64,000 nucleotides of DNA from Hygrophila difformis. Lineage: Eukaryota; Streptophyta; Magnoliopsida; Lamiales; Acanthaceae. This document shows, piece by piece, positions 23,437 to 35,400 of the stretch. Each line of letters begins with the position of its first letter. Within the stretch, counting starts at the first letter, position 1. The stretch is taken from positions 23,608,057-23,672,056 of the forward strand of contig JAOANR010000002.1 in the NCBI GenBank assembly GCA_030278955.1, given 5' to 3'. A model generated the notes under the pieces. It saw only the letters and a list, made by a program, of their open reading frames with translations. It made no database searches and was not told the DNA's origin. Position numbers and translations under genes: made by a program.

Positions 23437-26120
23437 GGTACTGAGTAAGTCAACCCGCTCCACTTTAAGAAGTGGATTTCAAAATAATGGTTGACACTCA
23501 TTTAAAAAAAAATAATTTTCACTTTTTCTTTTAAAAAGGATCACACACATTACCTTTAACAAAATAAATAACTTTCATTCTTACCATTGTAGCAACTATG
23601 CACAAGAGCACACCATTTTCCATATATCATATCATATCATATCGATCATAAGTCATGATCAGCATGCAGCGGACTCATATACAGACACACTCCGGAGCCT
23701 CGGGTAGCCCATCATGGATACACCCAAGAGTATAGACTCATACATGCAATAACGCCGTTTTGGCACAATTTATCAACAATGCCGTCTTGGCATATTTAGA
23801 GGGGAAGGCCCCGCAAGACACATCCCTAGTGCATTAGCCCTCTATCAAGTATGGCATCTTACTCAAGTTAATAGTGCACAATGGATTTAAAAGAGTTTTT
23901 TCACAAATCTCCACATAATATCCTCTTTAAAAGAGTTTTCAACAATCTCAAGGGAGTAACCTCATAACAAGGGCATTCAATAATGTCAAATATCATTTCA
24001 ACATTTAACTCCCATATCAATATCTCATAAATATAAAAATATCATTTCATGGATCTCAAAATCCAACGATTTTTCATTTGGACAAAAAATCAAGTCCAAC
24101 GTCGCAGTTTACGCCAAGTCAGTTTAAAAATTCATATGAAAGGTGATTGCTATGAAATTTAAACTGTAGATACTCAACACATAGGTGAACAAGTTTTATG
24201 TTTTACACTTTTCAAAATAAGATATGGAAATAGTTCAAAAATAGAGTTCTTTACAGAACATGTATTCTGCCAAAAATTCAATAGTGACTCTATAATTTTC
24301 AACAGGTTTTAAAAATAGTAATTCGTGACCAAAAATTCTAAAATTTTACCACAAGGTAGATAACACATAGATAAATATTTTTCATGAAGAAACCATTTGG
24401 CTTTGAGATACTTAAGACCTTCAAAAATGCGGATTTCAGAAAACACTATCATTTCTCAGATTTCAACAAAAAGAGATTTCGACCTTTCGATAAAGCAGAT
24501 CCCATAAATTTTTGATACGAGTTCTAAAAATCATAAAATTTTCCAGAATTACACTCAACTCAATAAGGAACAAGTTTTATGAAGGAACCTTTGAGGGTTA
24601 ATGAACCAAAATAGTTTAAAAAGATGGATCTTTGCGTAAACGAAAAACGGACAGATTTTGGTATAATGAGGGAATTTTAATTTTGTACTCTTAAAACATG
24701 GATGGGGATCTCCAAACTTAAAGTAGAGAGTGTTAACTTACTGAATTGATGTATAAGAGCAAGGAGATTCAAAGATAATGGCCGTTATAACACAAGATTC
24801 GCACCACAATTTACGGGTTTCGCTGAAATTTGACAAATAGAGGGAAATCAATTTATAGTATAAAAATAAAAGATTTAGATCTCTAAGATACAAGTTTACA
24901 AGGAGGATATCTTACTAACCAAGTGTTGAGAAGAGTTAAAACTCTTAGAATGATGAAGGTTGCCAAGCCTACAAGACTCCACAATCCTTAAGATATGCTC
25001 ACTATGTGGGAGAACTTTGAAGAATAAAATGGGTAGTGAATTTGGCTAATGAGATGGATGAGATTGGTGTGTTTGAAGGCTAGAAACTCCATCTATTTAT
25101 AGGCTAAGATTTGAACAATTGAACATGACACATTGTGAGAGTGATTACAACCTCACCAATCATCCAATTAAGTGTGTCTTGAGCAATAATGGTTAGAGTA
25201 TTTGTATCCACTCATTTGGTCCTTATAGCCTAACAAAGAGGCTATTAATTTGGGAGGCTATTAATTTTGTCCATCATGTTGTCTATTAACATAATGGTTT
25301 GCCTATTATGGAGGCTATTAATCTTAGTGGGTTCAAGAGATAATTGATCACCTTTCTTTGCTAGCCATTCATCCAAGACACTTGTTAATCATGTGGATTT
25401 TTCATCTATTTGTTTAGGAAGAAAATTTCTTGCAATTGTTTTTAACCTTATATTTGTGTAAGTAGTGTATAATGAAAATGATTGAAGTATTAGCTTGTCT
25501 ACAAAAATCATTATTCTTGCCATTATTTAGTGGCATGCATTTATACTCAATGAGTTGGATATGATAATATAATATTTATTTATTTATTTCAAGTATTATA
25601 TTTATATTAATGTGCTTTCAAAAAGATAATATAATATACATGCATGGTTTTATTTTATTCATAACAATACTCAAACCACAAAGTCTTCATGTCATCATTA
25701 AATAAAAATTATAATCTATGAATATATTTTCTTATATATAAAAGTTAATTCTCATAGATTCACATAAAAACTCATATTTTTATTTTTATAAAAATTTATT
25801 TCATAATGAATATCAAAATACTTAAAATATTCACATACTATCCTCATAATAATTTTCAAGACCAATGTGTATATATATAAAAACTTATATATATAATTTA
25901 AACATTAGATTTAAAAAATATTTCATAAACTATATAATTCTATTACCCTTGATATTGAAATTCATATTTCTTTTGGAAAAGACAAATTTACCTATATAAA
26001 TTTTCAAGTGTTGTTTTGTAGAAAAATCAATATACTAATTCTTTAAGCAAGTGATTAAATATTTAATAAAAGCCTCTTTAGTGAATTACAATTATTTCGG
26101 GTAATTTCTATGGTATTACA
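23437..26120 (-). mobile_element. E2 5' LTR, distal part
   Basis: Continues the E2 LTR after the duplicated GGTAC and ends at 26120 with GGTATTACA (minus-strand start TGTAATACC). With 13348-13757 it makes an LTR of about 3.1 kb. It carries the conserved donor (minus TTCA|GTAAGTTAAC, exon end 24742), the block around CACTCCGGAGCCTCGGG at 23688-23705, and a TATA box. The E2 promoter points away from the diterpene synthase gene. Confidence 0.87.
25094..25101 (-). promoter_or_regulatory. TATA box of E2 LTR
   Basis: TATAAATA on the minus strand (context CCTATAAATAGATGG), about 1 kb inside the LTR terminus and upstream of the conserved GTAAGTT donor, in the same order as in E1. Confidence 0.55.
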
Positions 26121-26560
26121 CAAACCTAGTAATGTACGCAAATCTTTTTCTTTTTTGCCTCATCTCTTGTGGACCGGGCCTTTCATTGCAAATTGGGCCA
26201 AATAACTTGGCCTCCAAATTCTTGGGCTAACACATCCCCATGTAAAAATAGTATACTACGCACTGGAACATATCCAACAGTGGCTCAACATAACATCACC
26301 TTTAACCATATCGGAGTAAAACCAATTCAACCTCAGGCTTATTCAATTGCCCAAACTGGCAAGAGTCATTAGTTAAATCATTTACTTTCACACACTTCGA
26401 TTTACTAAGTTTTTCTGGCTTCAGTTTTGTCAAAAAAAAAAAAAAGAACTTACTGCTTAAGCCATTACATGTGGAAATACTCAAAAAGTTCAACATAAAG
26501 ATACTAATTGTATAGTAAAAACTGGCGATGGTTGACGGGGGCAGTACTAGTAGTATAGTA
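26121..26560. other. Intergenic, no gene seen
   Basis: Unique-looking AT-rich sequence between the E2 LTR and the first MITE. The five bases after the LTR (CAAAC) are one half of the expected E2 target duplication; the other half is outside the window. Confidence 0.5.
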
Positions 26561-26837
26561 CTCCCTCCTTTTTTTTTTTTTTTTTTTTTTTTTTTCTAAA
26601 GGTTGCGTTTGTATAGTAATTATTATTTATTGAGTAGCTTTGATTAAACTTTTTAACACAATTATATAAAATAAAATATAGTAAAGTGAGATCTTATTGG
26701 ATTCGTCTAATCGTATAGATTTAAAATATCAAATTATTATAATTTTTATTTTTATACAATTTGAGATATTATGCATTAAAAATATGTATTGAATTGCGTG
26801 AAAACATGATGTGTAACCTTTAAAAAATCGGAGGGAG
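26561..26837. mobile_element. Stowaway-like MITE 1
   Basis: Ends CTCCCTCC / GGAGGGAG flanked by TA on both sides, 277 bp, with a long T run near the left end. The interior is related to the elements at about 32690-32951 and 32994-33258 (shared GTGAGATCTTATTGGATTCG-like core). Confidence 0.75.
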
Positions 26838-27243
26838 TATAATATACCTACCCAAGAGCAAAGGGCGGCACAAGAAAATGACCAAAAAGTCCCTGACATT
26901 AATTATATTTATGAAAATACCATTTTATTTATTTAAAAAATGCCATGTCAACGCTACCTTTTTCTTTTCGTTTTCCTATTTATTTATTCATTATTATTAC
27001 TATTATTATTTCCATTCCGAGGATACGTCATCCGTTTCGGAGTACAAGGAAACGAGCTTCTCGGCAGTCGGCACAGATTTCTGAGGACTGAAACCGAGGA
27101 CACAAATCTGGAAGAGCAAAAACGAGTAATTGTCCTCAGTGCATTACTACATGCTGGTGTTTCCGATAAACGTTTAACATGTTTTCGAGGACAAAGCTTC
27201 GGTTTTATTCCTACATTCTGGTGTTTCCCATTACTACTATATA

Positions 27244-27498
27244 CTCCCTCCGTTCCTTTTTAGTTGTCTTTTTAGCGAGTAAAAAGTGTTCCAAAATAGT
27301 TGTCATTTTTATGTAGTTATAGGTAGTTATGCTATGTTTTTACTATATTGCCCTTCACTTTACATAAATATTATTTGTTGACATTTATTAAGAATGAATT
27401 TAGTTGAAGGGTAAAAATATAAATTTATGAGTTAATTAATGCAAACATTGGTTATTGAAATTGAGCTGAAAGAGACAACTAAAGAGGAACGGAGGGAG
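27244..27498. mobile_element. Stowaway-like MITE 2
   Basis: 255 bp with ~25-bp inverted ends (CTCCCTCCGTTCCTTTTTAG and its complement) and TA duplications. It lies about 630 bp upstream of the diterpene synthase start codon. Confidence 0.85.
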
Positions 27499-27588
27499 TA
27501 TATATTAGTATTGTAAATATCAACAATCGCAAGTGCATTAAAAGCAAGTGCCGTCCTCTCAACTTAGGCATACATTCGGCTTAAATAC

Positions 27589-27986
27589 TTAAGTTTTTCT
27601 ATTAGCCAATTAGGTCCATAAAATATTTGATTTACTCAAATGGTCCTATAACTTTTACATTTTAGCAGAAATAGTCTTAAATCCATTAATTTCCAATTTT
27701 AGCCCCCTAATAAACTTTTAAATTGTTTAACTTTACTCCAAAAAATTTAAAATTTTGCAATTTAATTAATCCTCATTACACATTTATATATATTTCTAAA
27801 AATGAGGACTAAATTGTCAACATAGAAACTTTTTAGGGTAAAAGTGAATAATTTAAAAGCTTGGGGACCTAATTAAAATTGGAAATTAACTGCATTTATG
27901 ACTATTTCGGCTAAAATGTAAAAGTTATAGGACCATTTGAGGTAATCAAATATTTTATGGTCCTAATTGGCTAATAGTTAAACTTA
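27589..27986. repeat. Foldback element upstream of the diterpene synthase
   Basis: Two arms of nearly 200 bp are inverted copies of each other with few mismatches (left CTATTAGCCAATTAGGTCC..., right complement CTATTAGCCAATTAGGACC...) and almost no loop. The right end is only ~30 bp from the likely TATA box of the gene. It is a MITE or a relic of an element with long terminal inverted repeats. Confidence 0.85.
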
Positions 27987-28017
27987 CCGGACTTTCTGGG
28001 TATTTGGTCCGGCAGAC

Positions 28018-28027
28018 GTTATATATT
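28018..28027 (+). promoter_or_regulatory. Likely TATA box of the diterpene synthase gene
   Basis: TTATATATTA about 105 bp upstream of the ATG at 28133, a normal spacing for a plant gene with a short leader. Chosen by position and composition only. Confidence 0.4.
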
Positions 28028-28132
28028 AGCTATATCTGTGTATGTATGCACTGCATCTTCTCTCTTAAAGGTGCACAAACATTAAGAGGTTCCTTCTTTA
28101 CAGTATTATACCAATATATTTATTCTGCATCT

Positions 28133-28314
28133 ATGGCCATTCTTCATTTGTATTATGCCCCAACTGCTTTCCCTAGAATACTACCTGCTTATTCTACTAA
28201 GGTGCATCAACGTCATGGTTTCAACGGTAAATATTTTTCAAGTTGATTTTTGCAGCTACTTTGTTGTTTGATTGTTCTTGAGGTATTACACACACATACA
28301 GATCCACAGACATC

Positions 28315-28351
<37 letters not shown>

Positions 28352-31300
28352 ATCGCCGGAGGCCATCAAGCCTTTGACGGTAATTCACCGCGTGAATGGA
28401 TTAATGAAAAGATGACTAGAGTTTTCGGATAAACAATAATGATTGTAATATTTTTCTCTTTGTTAAAGGACGTTCATGGTTTAGGGATGGGAAATATGCA
28501 CTGTGTAATTCTCAACAAAAAATGGTTGACCGTAACCAAAAATATAACGTTATTATGAATCATCAAGGTATGCAACGAACTACTTGTACTAAATTCCCTC
28601 TGCTTTATGTACCTGTAATGATATTTGCGACTCGTGACTGAAATTATTGTTCATGTGGTGATGGCAGCTGCAGCATCCACGGTTGAGTATGAGGTAATAA
28701 GTGGTGAATATATATGTAGTGACGGAAATAATGATATTTGTCGTAGTGGCCGCCTGTTCAATAATTATCTCTACAGAAAACACTTGGATTTAACCTTGAT
28801 ATATATATATATATATAACACTAGAAATTGCACTTCTTGTTGATGTTTTGCCCTTTTGAAGGTTAATAGTGAAATAAAAGATTTAGTTGAACAAACTAAG
28901 AGGCTATTGAGCACAATGGATGATGGGCGGATAAGTGTGTCAGCCTATGACACTGCATGGATTGCTCTTATCAAAGATGATAAAAGGAGTGATTGTCCGC
29001 GATTTCCATCGGCTATTTCGTGGATTGCTGAAAACCAGCTCCCAGATGGTTCCTGGGGTGACATTTTCTTTTGCCCATACGACCGAGTACTCAATACACT
29101 GGCTTGCATTGTGGCATTGAGAACATGGAATATTCATCCAGAAAAGAGCCAAAAGGGTATGCTATATATATAATTAATATATGAGGATTGGAGTTACTTA
29201 AATGTTAGATATAGTAATTATTAATATAGGCCACCCTACAAGGACGCTATTATTATTTTAGGCCACAAACGAAATCAGTTTTTGAAAGAGAGAATTATCA
29301 AAACATATACTACTATCTATTATTGAAGGGAAAAAAAAAAACCCATATCATCCCATAATTTAAAAAACTTTCTAAAACAGTCATACAAATATAGAATTAT
29401 ACGAATCCGTCCAATAACTACCATAATTTTCGCCCAACCCGTCCATAAACCTGGTTTTTTTGCTAATCATCGCCGAACCCGTCCCATAACTACCCTAATC
29501 ATCGCCGAACCCATCCATCCATTAGGATAGTTATGGGATGGGTTCGGCAGCGAAAAAACCGGGTTCAGGACGGGCTCATTTAATTCGATATTTGTGAGAT
29601 GGTTTTGGAAATTGAAAAACTTATAGGACTAAATGAGTTTCTTTTTCCTATTATTGAAATAGGTTATTACAAGGATAATTATAAGTTAATGGTTTTTTTT
29701 TTATGCCAAATGACCTTGTAGTTGTCTTTATTGATAATGATGTAAAGTCGTGATGATTATGAATATAGACCACTAAAAGGTCATTTGACAAAAAAATAAA
29801 TAAAAAAAAGAAAAACATATAACGAATGCATAATTGAATTGCCATATTTCAATAAGGGGTAAAATGATGCGTTATTGGTTACTTTATGCTAAATGACCTT
29901 GATGATTATTAATATATGCTACTACAATGTCATTTAACCTATAAAGACCATTAAGACATCCTTGTAAGAGCCTATTTCAATAATAAGTATTGTTAGTAGC
30001 TGAAAATCGGTATGCGATCTCAGTGGCTTGTAATTATCCCTTATTGAAATGTAGTACCACAAGGACACATTTTTTGGCCAAATAGCCTTATGGTGACAAA
30101 AAATTAGCAAACTTGTAGCGACCTGTTTATCAATAAATCATATAAGTGCATGCATGCGCCCAACGTTAATCATATATAGCAGATACTGATAAAAAGATAT
30201 ATAATCATTATAACAATTAAATTGAACTTTTACAAAATAGCATGCAATAGTCAATCAAAGACTTCAAAGTAAATAAGAACGAGGAGTAGTAGTATATCAC
30301 TTGACATACCGTTGTAGATATAGAATTCAAAAGAAATAGTAGTAATGTTTTAATTGGGTATTTTGGTTCACATTAGGAATACTATTCATCCGGGAAAACG
30401 TGCACAAACTTGAAAACGCAAATGCTGAGCATATGCCGGCTGGGTTTGAAGTCATAATTCCCACTCTACTTCAACGAGCTCAGAAATTAGAAATCGATGA
30501 TCTTCCTTACAATGCTTCTGTCATCACTCAAATTTGCAATGCCAGGGACCAGAAAATGGAAAGGTAAAACTAGATTTAACTTTCTCTGTCCTTATCTTAG
30601 CATTGTTCATATTTTGGAGTGCCTATAGAATGCAAAAAAAAAAAAAAAAAAAAAAAACCCCAAATAGTCCCATAATTATGCTTGATTTTCTAAATCATCC
30701 TATAAGAAATCTATTAACCCAATATATTAAAACAAGAATTTTAAGTTGGTCGCTTTTTCAACATGCGACACTCAATGATTTCAAGTGTGTCTTATGTAGA
30801 ACATATGCTAAACTCAATGTTTACTTTTGAATTAACATTTCATATGTGGGTTAGGTTGTGTTTTGTACATGGATATGTTCTTCAAAGATGATGAGTAGTA
30901 AGCTAGTTCGTGTGTACTGTCGTCTATATACTCTTCGCATAGTCATGCTCCCATTTGTTAATAATTCCTTACAATGGGTAGGTGTAATATTTTAATTGTT
31001 ACTTTATTCTTAATTAACAAAATTTAAATTAAAAAAAAAATGTATCTATGTTGATCACAGAAAAACATGAAATGTCAATTCTTCACAGGATACCAAAGGA
31101 GGCTATGCACAAAGTGCGAACGTCATTGTTGTATAGCTTGGAAGCATTTGAAGATTTGGACTGGCAAAAACTCCTAAAGCTGCAATCAGTGGATGGTTCA
31201 TTTCTTACCTGCCTATCCTCGACTGCCTTTGCGTTTATGGAGACAGGAGACGAAAATTGTCTGAGATTCATCACTAATACCATCCAAAAATTTAATGGAG

Positions 31301-32361
31301 CAGGTACTTCTTAATGGTCCAGTGTGCATAGATTTATAAAAACAAAGGATAAAAAAAAACAAAAAAAAAAAAACAAATAATCCCATAATTATGCTGGATT
31401 TCACAAATCATCCCATAGAAAATGTATTAACCCAATCCATACTGTAACTATGCAGTGGCGGATCCAGAAATTTTTATTTGGTAGGTCAAATATCAAGAAG
31501 AGTGAGCAGCAAACATTAGGAAAAAGATGTATTCAATTAAAATTTTGTTACACTTTTTAAACTTATAAAAATCGGTATATCTAGAAAATTCATAGAATTC
31601 ATATAGAGTTTCTTGATTTTGTATGTTATATAGAATCTATAGAGTCCATTAAGATTGATGGAGTCTAAGTCATTAGGATGTTGAATACATAAATTTTTTA
31701 AGACATTTTAAAATTTGTATTAAATATCTCAAAATTTTTTAAAGACTTGGCGCTTTATTTTTTGGGTAAACATTAACACTCATTAGTCGGCAAAGGTTTG
31801 TACGAGGCCAAGCCACACAAACTACAAAGAGAGATAAAAGGGAGTGATAGAGGCCGGGTAGGAATCGAACACACTAGGCCAAGTCCACGTCCCCCTCTTT
31901 ATTGAATAGATTTTCATTGGAGTTATGAAACCCTAAAAATTCACATACATTTATAATAAAAACAACCAACATACTATTAAACTCCTATTCAAATTACTCA
32001 ACACTTATCCTAAAATTACCACCTAATTCTTAATTATATCAAAATATTGATACTAATATTTTATTTTTTATTTTTTTTTGGTGGGTCAATTGACCCACCT
32101 TGACCATTAATAAATCCGCCAATGACTATGCTAATGTTGCCCAATCCCATCCACCCCTTAATGATTATTAACGCTGATGTGGCAGTGGATGTTGCTACCA
32201 CGTATATGCCATTAGACGCACAAATAATCCACTGTCAGATCAGCATTAATTGTCATTAAGGGATGGATGGGACGGATTGGGCAAGATTAACATGGATGAA
32301 TTGGGTAAATAGATTTTTTATGGGATAATTTGAGAAATCAAGCATAATTATGGGACTATTT

Positions 32362-32400
<39 letters not shown>

Positions 32401-35400
32401 CTCCTAAAACAAATCTTCTTATCCCTTATCGATATATGTGTGTGCGCACGCACGATTTTACTTCTACATGTATTTATCTTTTTCTATCCTAATTGAACAT
32501 ACTTTTCGAATTCATATCTACAGCACCAGGCACTTATCCAGTGGATACTTTTGCAAGACTTTGGGCAGTCGACAGATTACAACGCCTGGGAATTTCGTAC
32601 TACTTTGAGTCACAGATCAAGGATATGATGAGTTACATGGCGAGGTATGCAAAGGAAAAACAAAAAGTATCTAGCTATATAATAATGTACATGCTTCCTC
32701 TGTTCCTTAATAAGTGTCACGTATCGGTTTTGTCACTGTTCATTGAGTAACTTTGATTTGACTTTATAATACAATTATATAAGATAAAATATAGTCAAGT
32801 GAGATATTGTTGGATTCGTTTAATCTCATAGATTTAAAATATAAAATTTTTATAATTTTTACTTATATGCAAATTGAGTTATGAGATTAAAAATATGTAT
32901 TGGATTGCGAGAAATGTGAGTCCGTGATATTTAAAAAAGAACATAGGTAGTATATCTTAATTAATGAAGTACGTACGTATTAATACACATATACTTACAT
33001 CTGTTCTTTAATAGATGCACCACTTCTACATTTCACGTAATCCAATAAACATTTTTAACGAATAATAATTCATATTTTCTATAAGTGAAAATTATAAAAA
33101 TTTAATATTCTAAAACTACGTGATTAGACGAATCTAATAATATCTTACTTGACTATATTTTATCTTATAGAACTATGTTAAAAAAAATTGATCAAAATTA
33201 TTCAATTAATAATTACTACTATGCAAAAGGAGCAAATATATATGAGAATGGAGGAAGTATGCAATAGGAAAGAATCCCAATTTGGTGCCATACTTTGTGC
33301 CTTAATTATCAAATTTTTTATTTGGTGCTACAACTTTAATAATTGTCTCCAATTTGATCTCTCAATACCTTATAATGACTTCTGATGCTGATGTGGCCGG
33401 TAATCAAGATTAATTAAATACTAGGCGGTCAAACATCGAGTCTTGTAGAAAATAATATTATATATTAAAAATATATACTATTTATTATATATAAAAAATT
33501 AAAAATAATGTTATTAATAAAATAATATATTATATATGATATAATAAAATAAATGTCATACTACTTTATATATGTAATGCTATACTCATCCGTCCCACTA
33601 ATTCTGTCTCATTTTTCTTTTTAGTCCGTCCCACTACAATTGTCACATTTCTCTTTTTTTGAAAAGTTTTACTCTATAAACATCATTTAAAACATCTCAT
33701 CAACTAATTAATTCACTTTTTTCTCAATTCAAATAAACATCACACCAACTAATTACTCCACTTTAACACAATAACTTATTCTATCTAAAACACCGTGCCC
33801 AAAAATTATGGAACATTATTAGTGGGACGGAGGGAGTATAATATAATATAGTATTTATTAAAATAAATTCAAATTTAAATAATTAAATTAAATTAATGAA
33901 ATTGTCATAAAGTAAAATAAAGAAATAAAATTATATAATTGAATACTTCCTAAATTATTTTAAAAAAATATAATTAAATATTTTTAATTATATTATATTA
34001 TATTAAAAATTTAGTCTTAATAAGATAATTAAATTATTTTATTTGAATTCTATGTTTTATTTTATTATTCAATTCTCTCTTATACAAAACAAAGAATCAA
34101 TTCCAATTCTCAGATAGGGGATGAGCACTTGGTCCAGCTGTCAAATCTCCCGACTCCCAACTAGGGCTGGAAATAGGCCAAGCTTGGCCTTGAACGGCCT
34201 AGGCCTTTTTAATTTTTTGCAAGGCCTGAGCCTGGCCTTTTATAGGCCTAAACCTGACCTTTTTATTTAAATTGTTCAGGTTTTAAGTCTTTTAGAAATC
34301 TATTTAAGCCTATTTAAATATTAAAAAATAATAAAAAAATACTAACAAATAAATATATTAATAACTTATTTATATTAAAAGTTAAACAGGCCGGCCTTAT
34401 AGGCCAAATAGACTTTTTTATGTGGCAGGGCCTAGGCGTATTTAGATAAAAAGGCGCTTAAGAATATCTGAGCCCAACCTCTTTCGTAAAAAGGACGGGC
34501 CAGGCCAGGCCTTAAACCAACATTAAAGAGGCCAGGCAGTAGGCGTTTGTCGGGTGAACCCGGCCTATTCTCACCCCTACTCCCAACATGTGAAGATTTA
34601 TCATCTAAACCATAACCGCTTTGAACTCCTATGGTCATTCGTGACTCCCTAATGATGTGATTTTAAATTGTTAGGATTTTAATGCAATTAATGTTTACCT
34701 CACAATTAATGTTGATTAAAATGTGCGACTAGAAGGATCCCTTCCAACTGAAGTCACTTGTTACATATACAAATTTTAAAGATTAGCCAGTAGAAATTCA
34801 CTGGTTGTCAAATATATTATAAAGCATTCATAAGGTTGGTATATATATTGGCCCACTCAATTTTCCGTGTAAGTTCAGTAGGAGTTAATACGATGGACAG
34901 CATATATAACCGATAAGAGTTTTGTTATAATGCAGATGCTGGACAAAGGAGGGAATTTTCACCTCACGACATTCAGAATTTCCCGATATGGACAGCACAT
35001 CCATGGGATTTAGGCTTCTAAGATTTTATGGCTATGATGTCGACCCAAGTATTATTGATCTACACTCATTCTTTCGATTTGAAGTAATCTGTATTACATA
35101 TATGACAAAATAAATTAATATGTTTAACTTCCCACAACAGGTGTATTCGAAAACTTCAGATATGGTGATAAATTTTCTTGCTTTGGTGGTCAAATGCTTG
35201 AGTCTACATCCCCAATATACAATCTCTACAGAGCTTCACAGCTTCAATTTCCGGCAGAGAAAATCCTTGAAGAAGCCAGGGACTTTGCCTACAGCTTCTT
35301 GCAAGAACAGCTAGACAGAAGTGTGATTCTAGATAAATGGATTATATGTGACCACTTCGATGATGAGGTTATACCAACTACTTTCTGATGAATTATTTTG

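Noticed and set aside
28317..28344. (TA)n tract in intron 1 of the diterpene synthase, also (TA)n at 12971, 17407, 28799 and 35910
   Set aside because: Ordinary microsatellites; no further structure.
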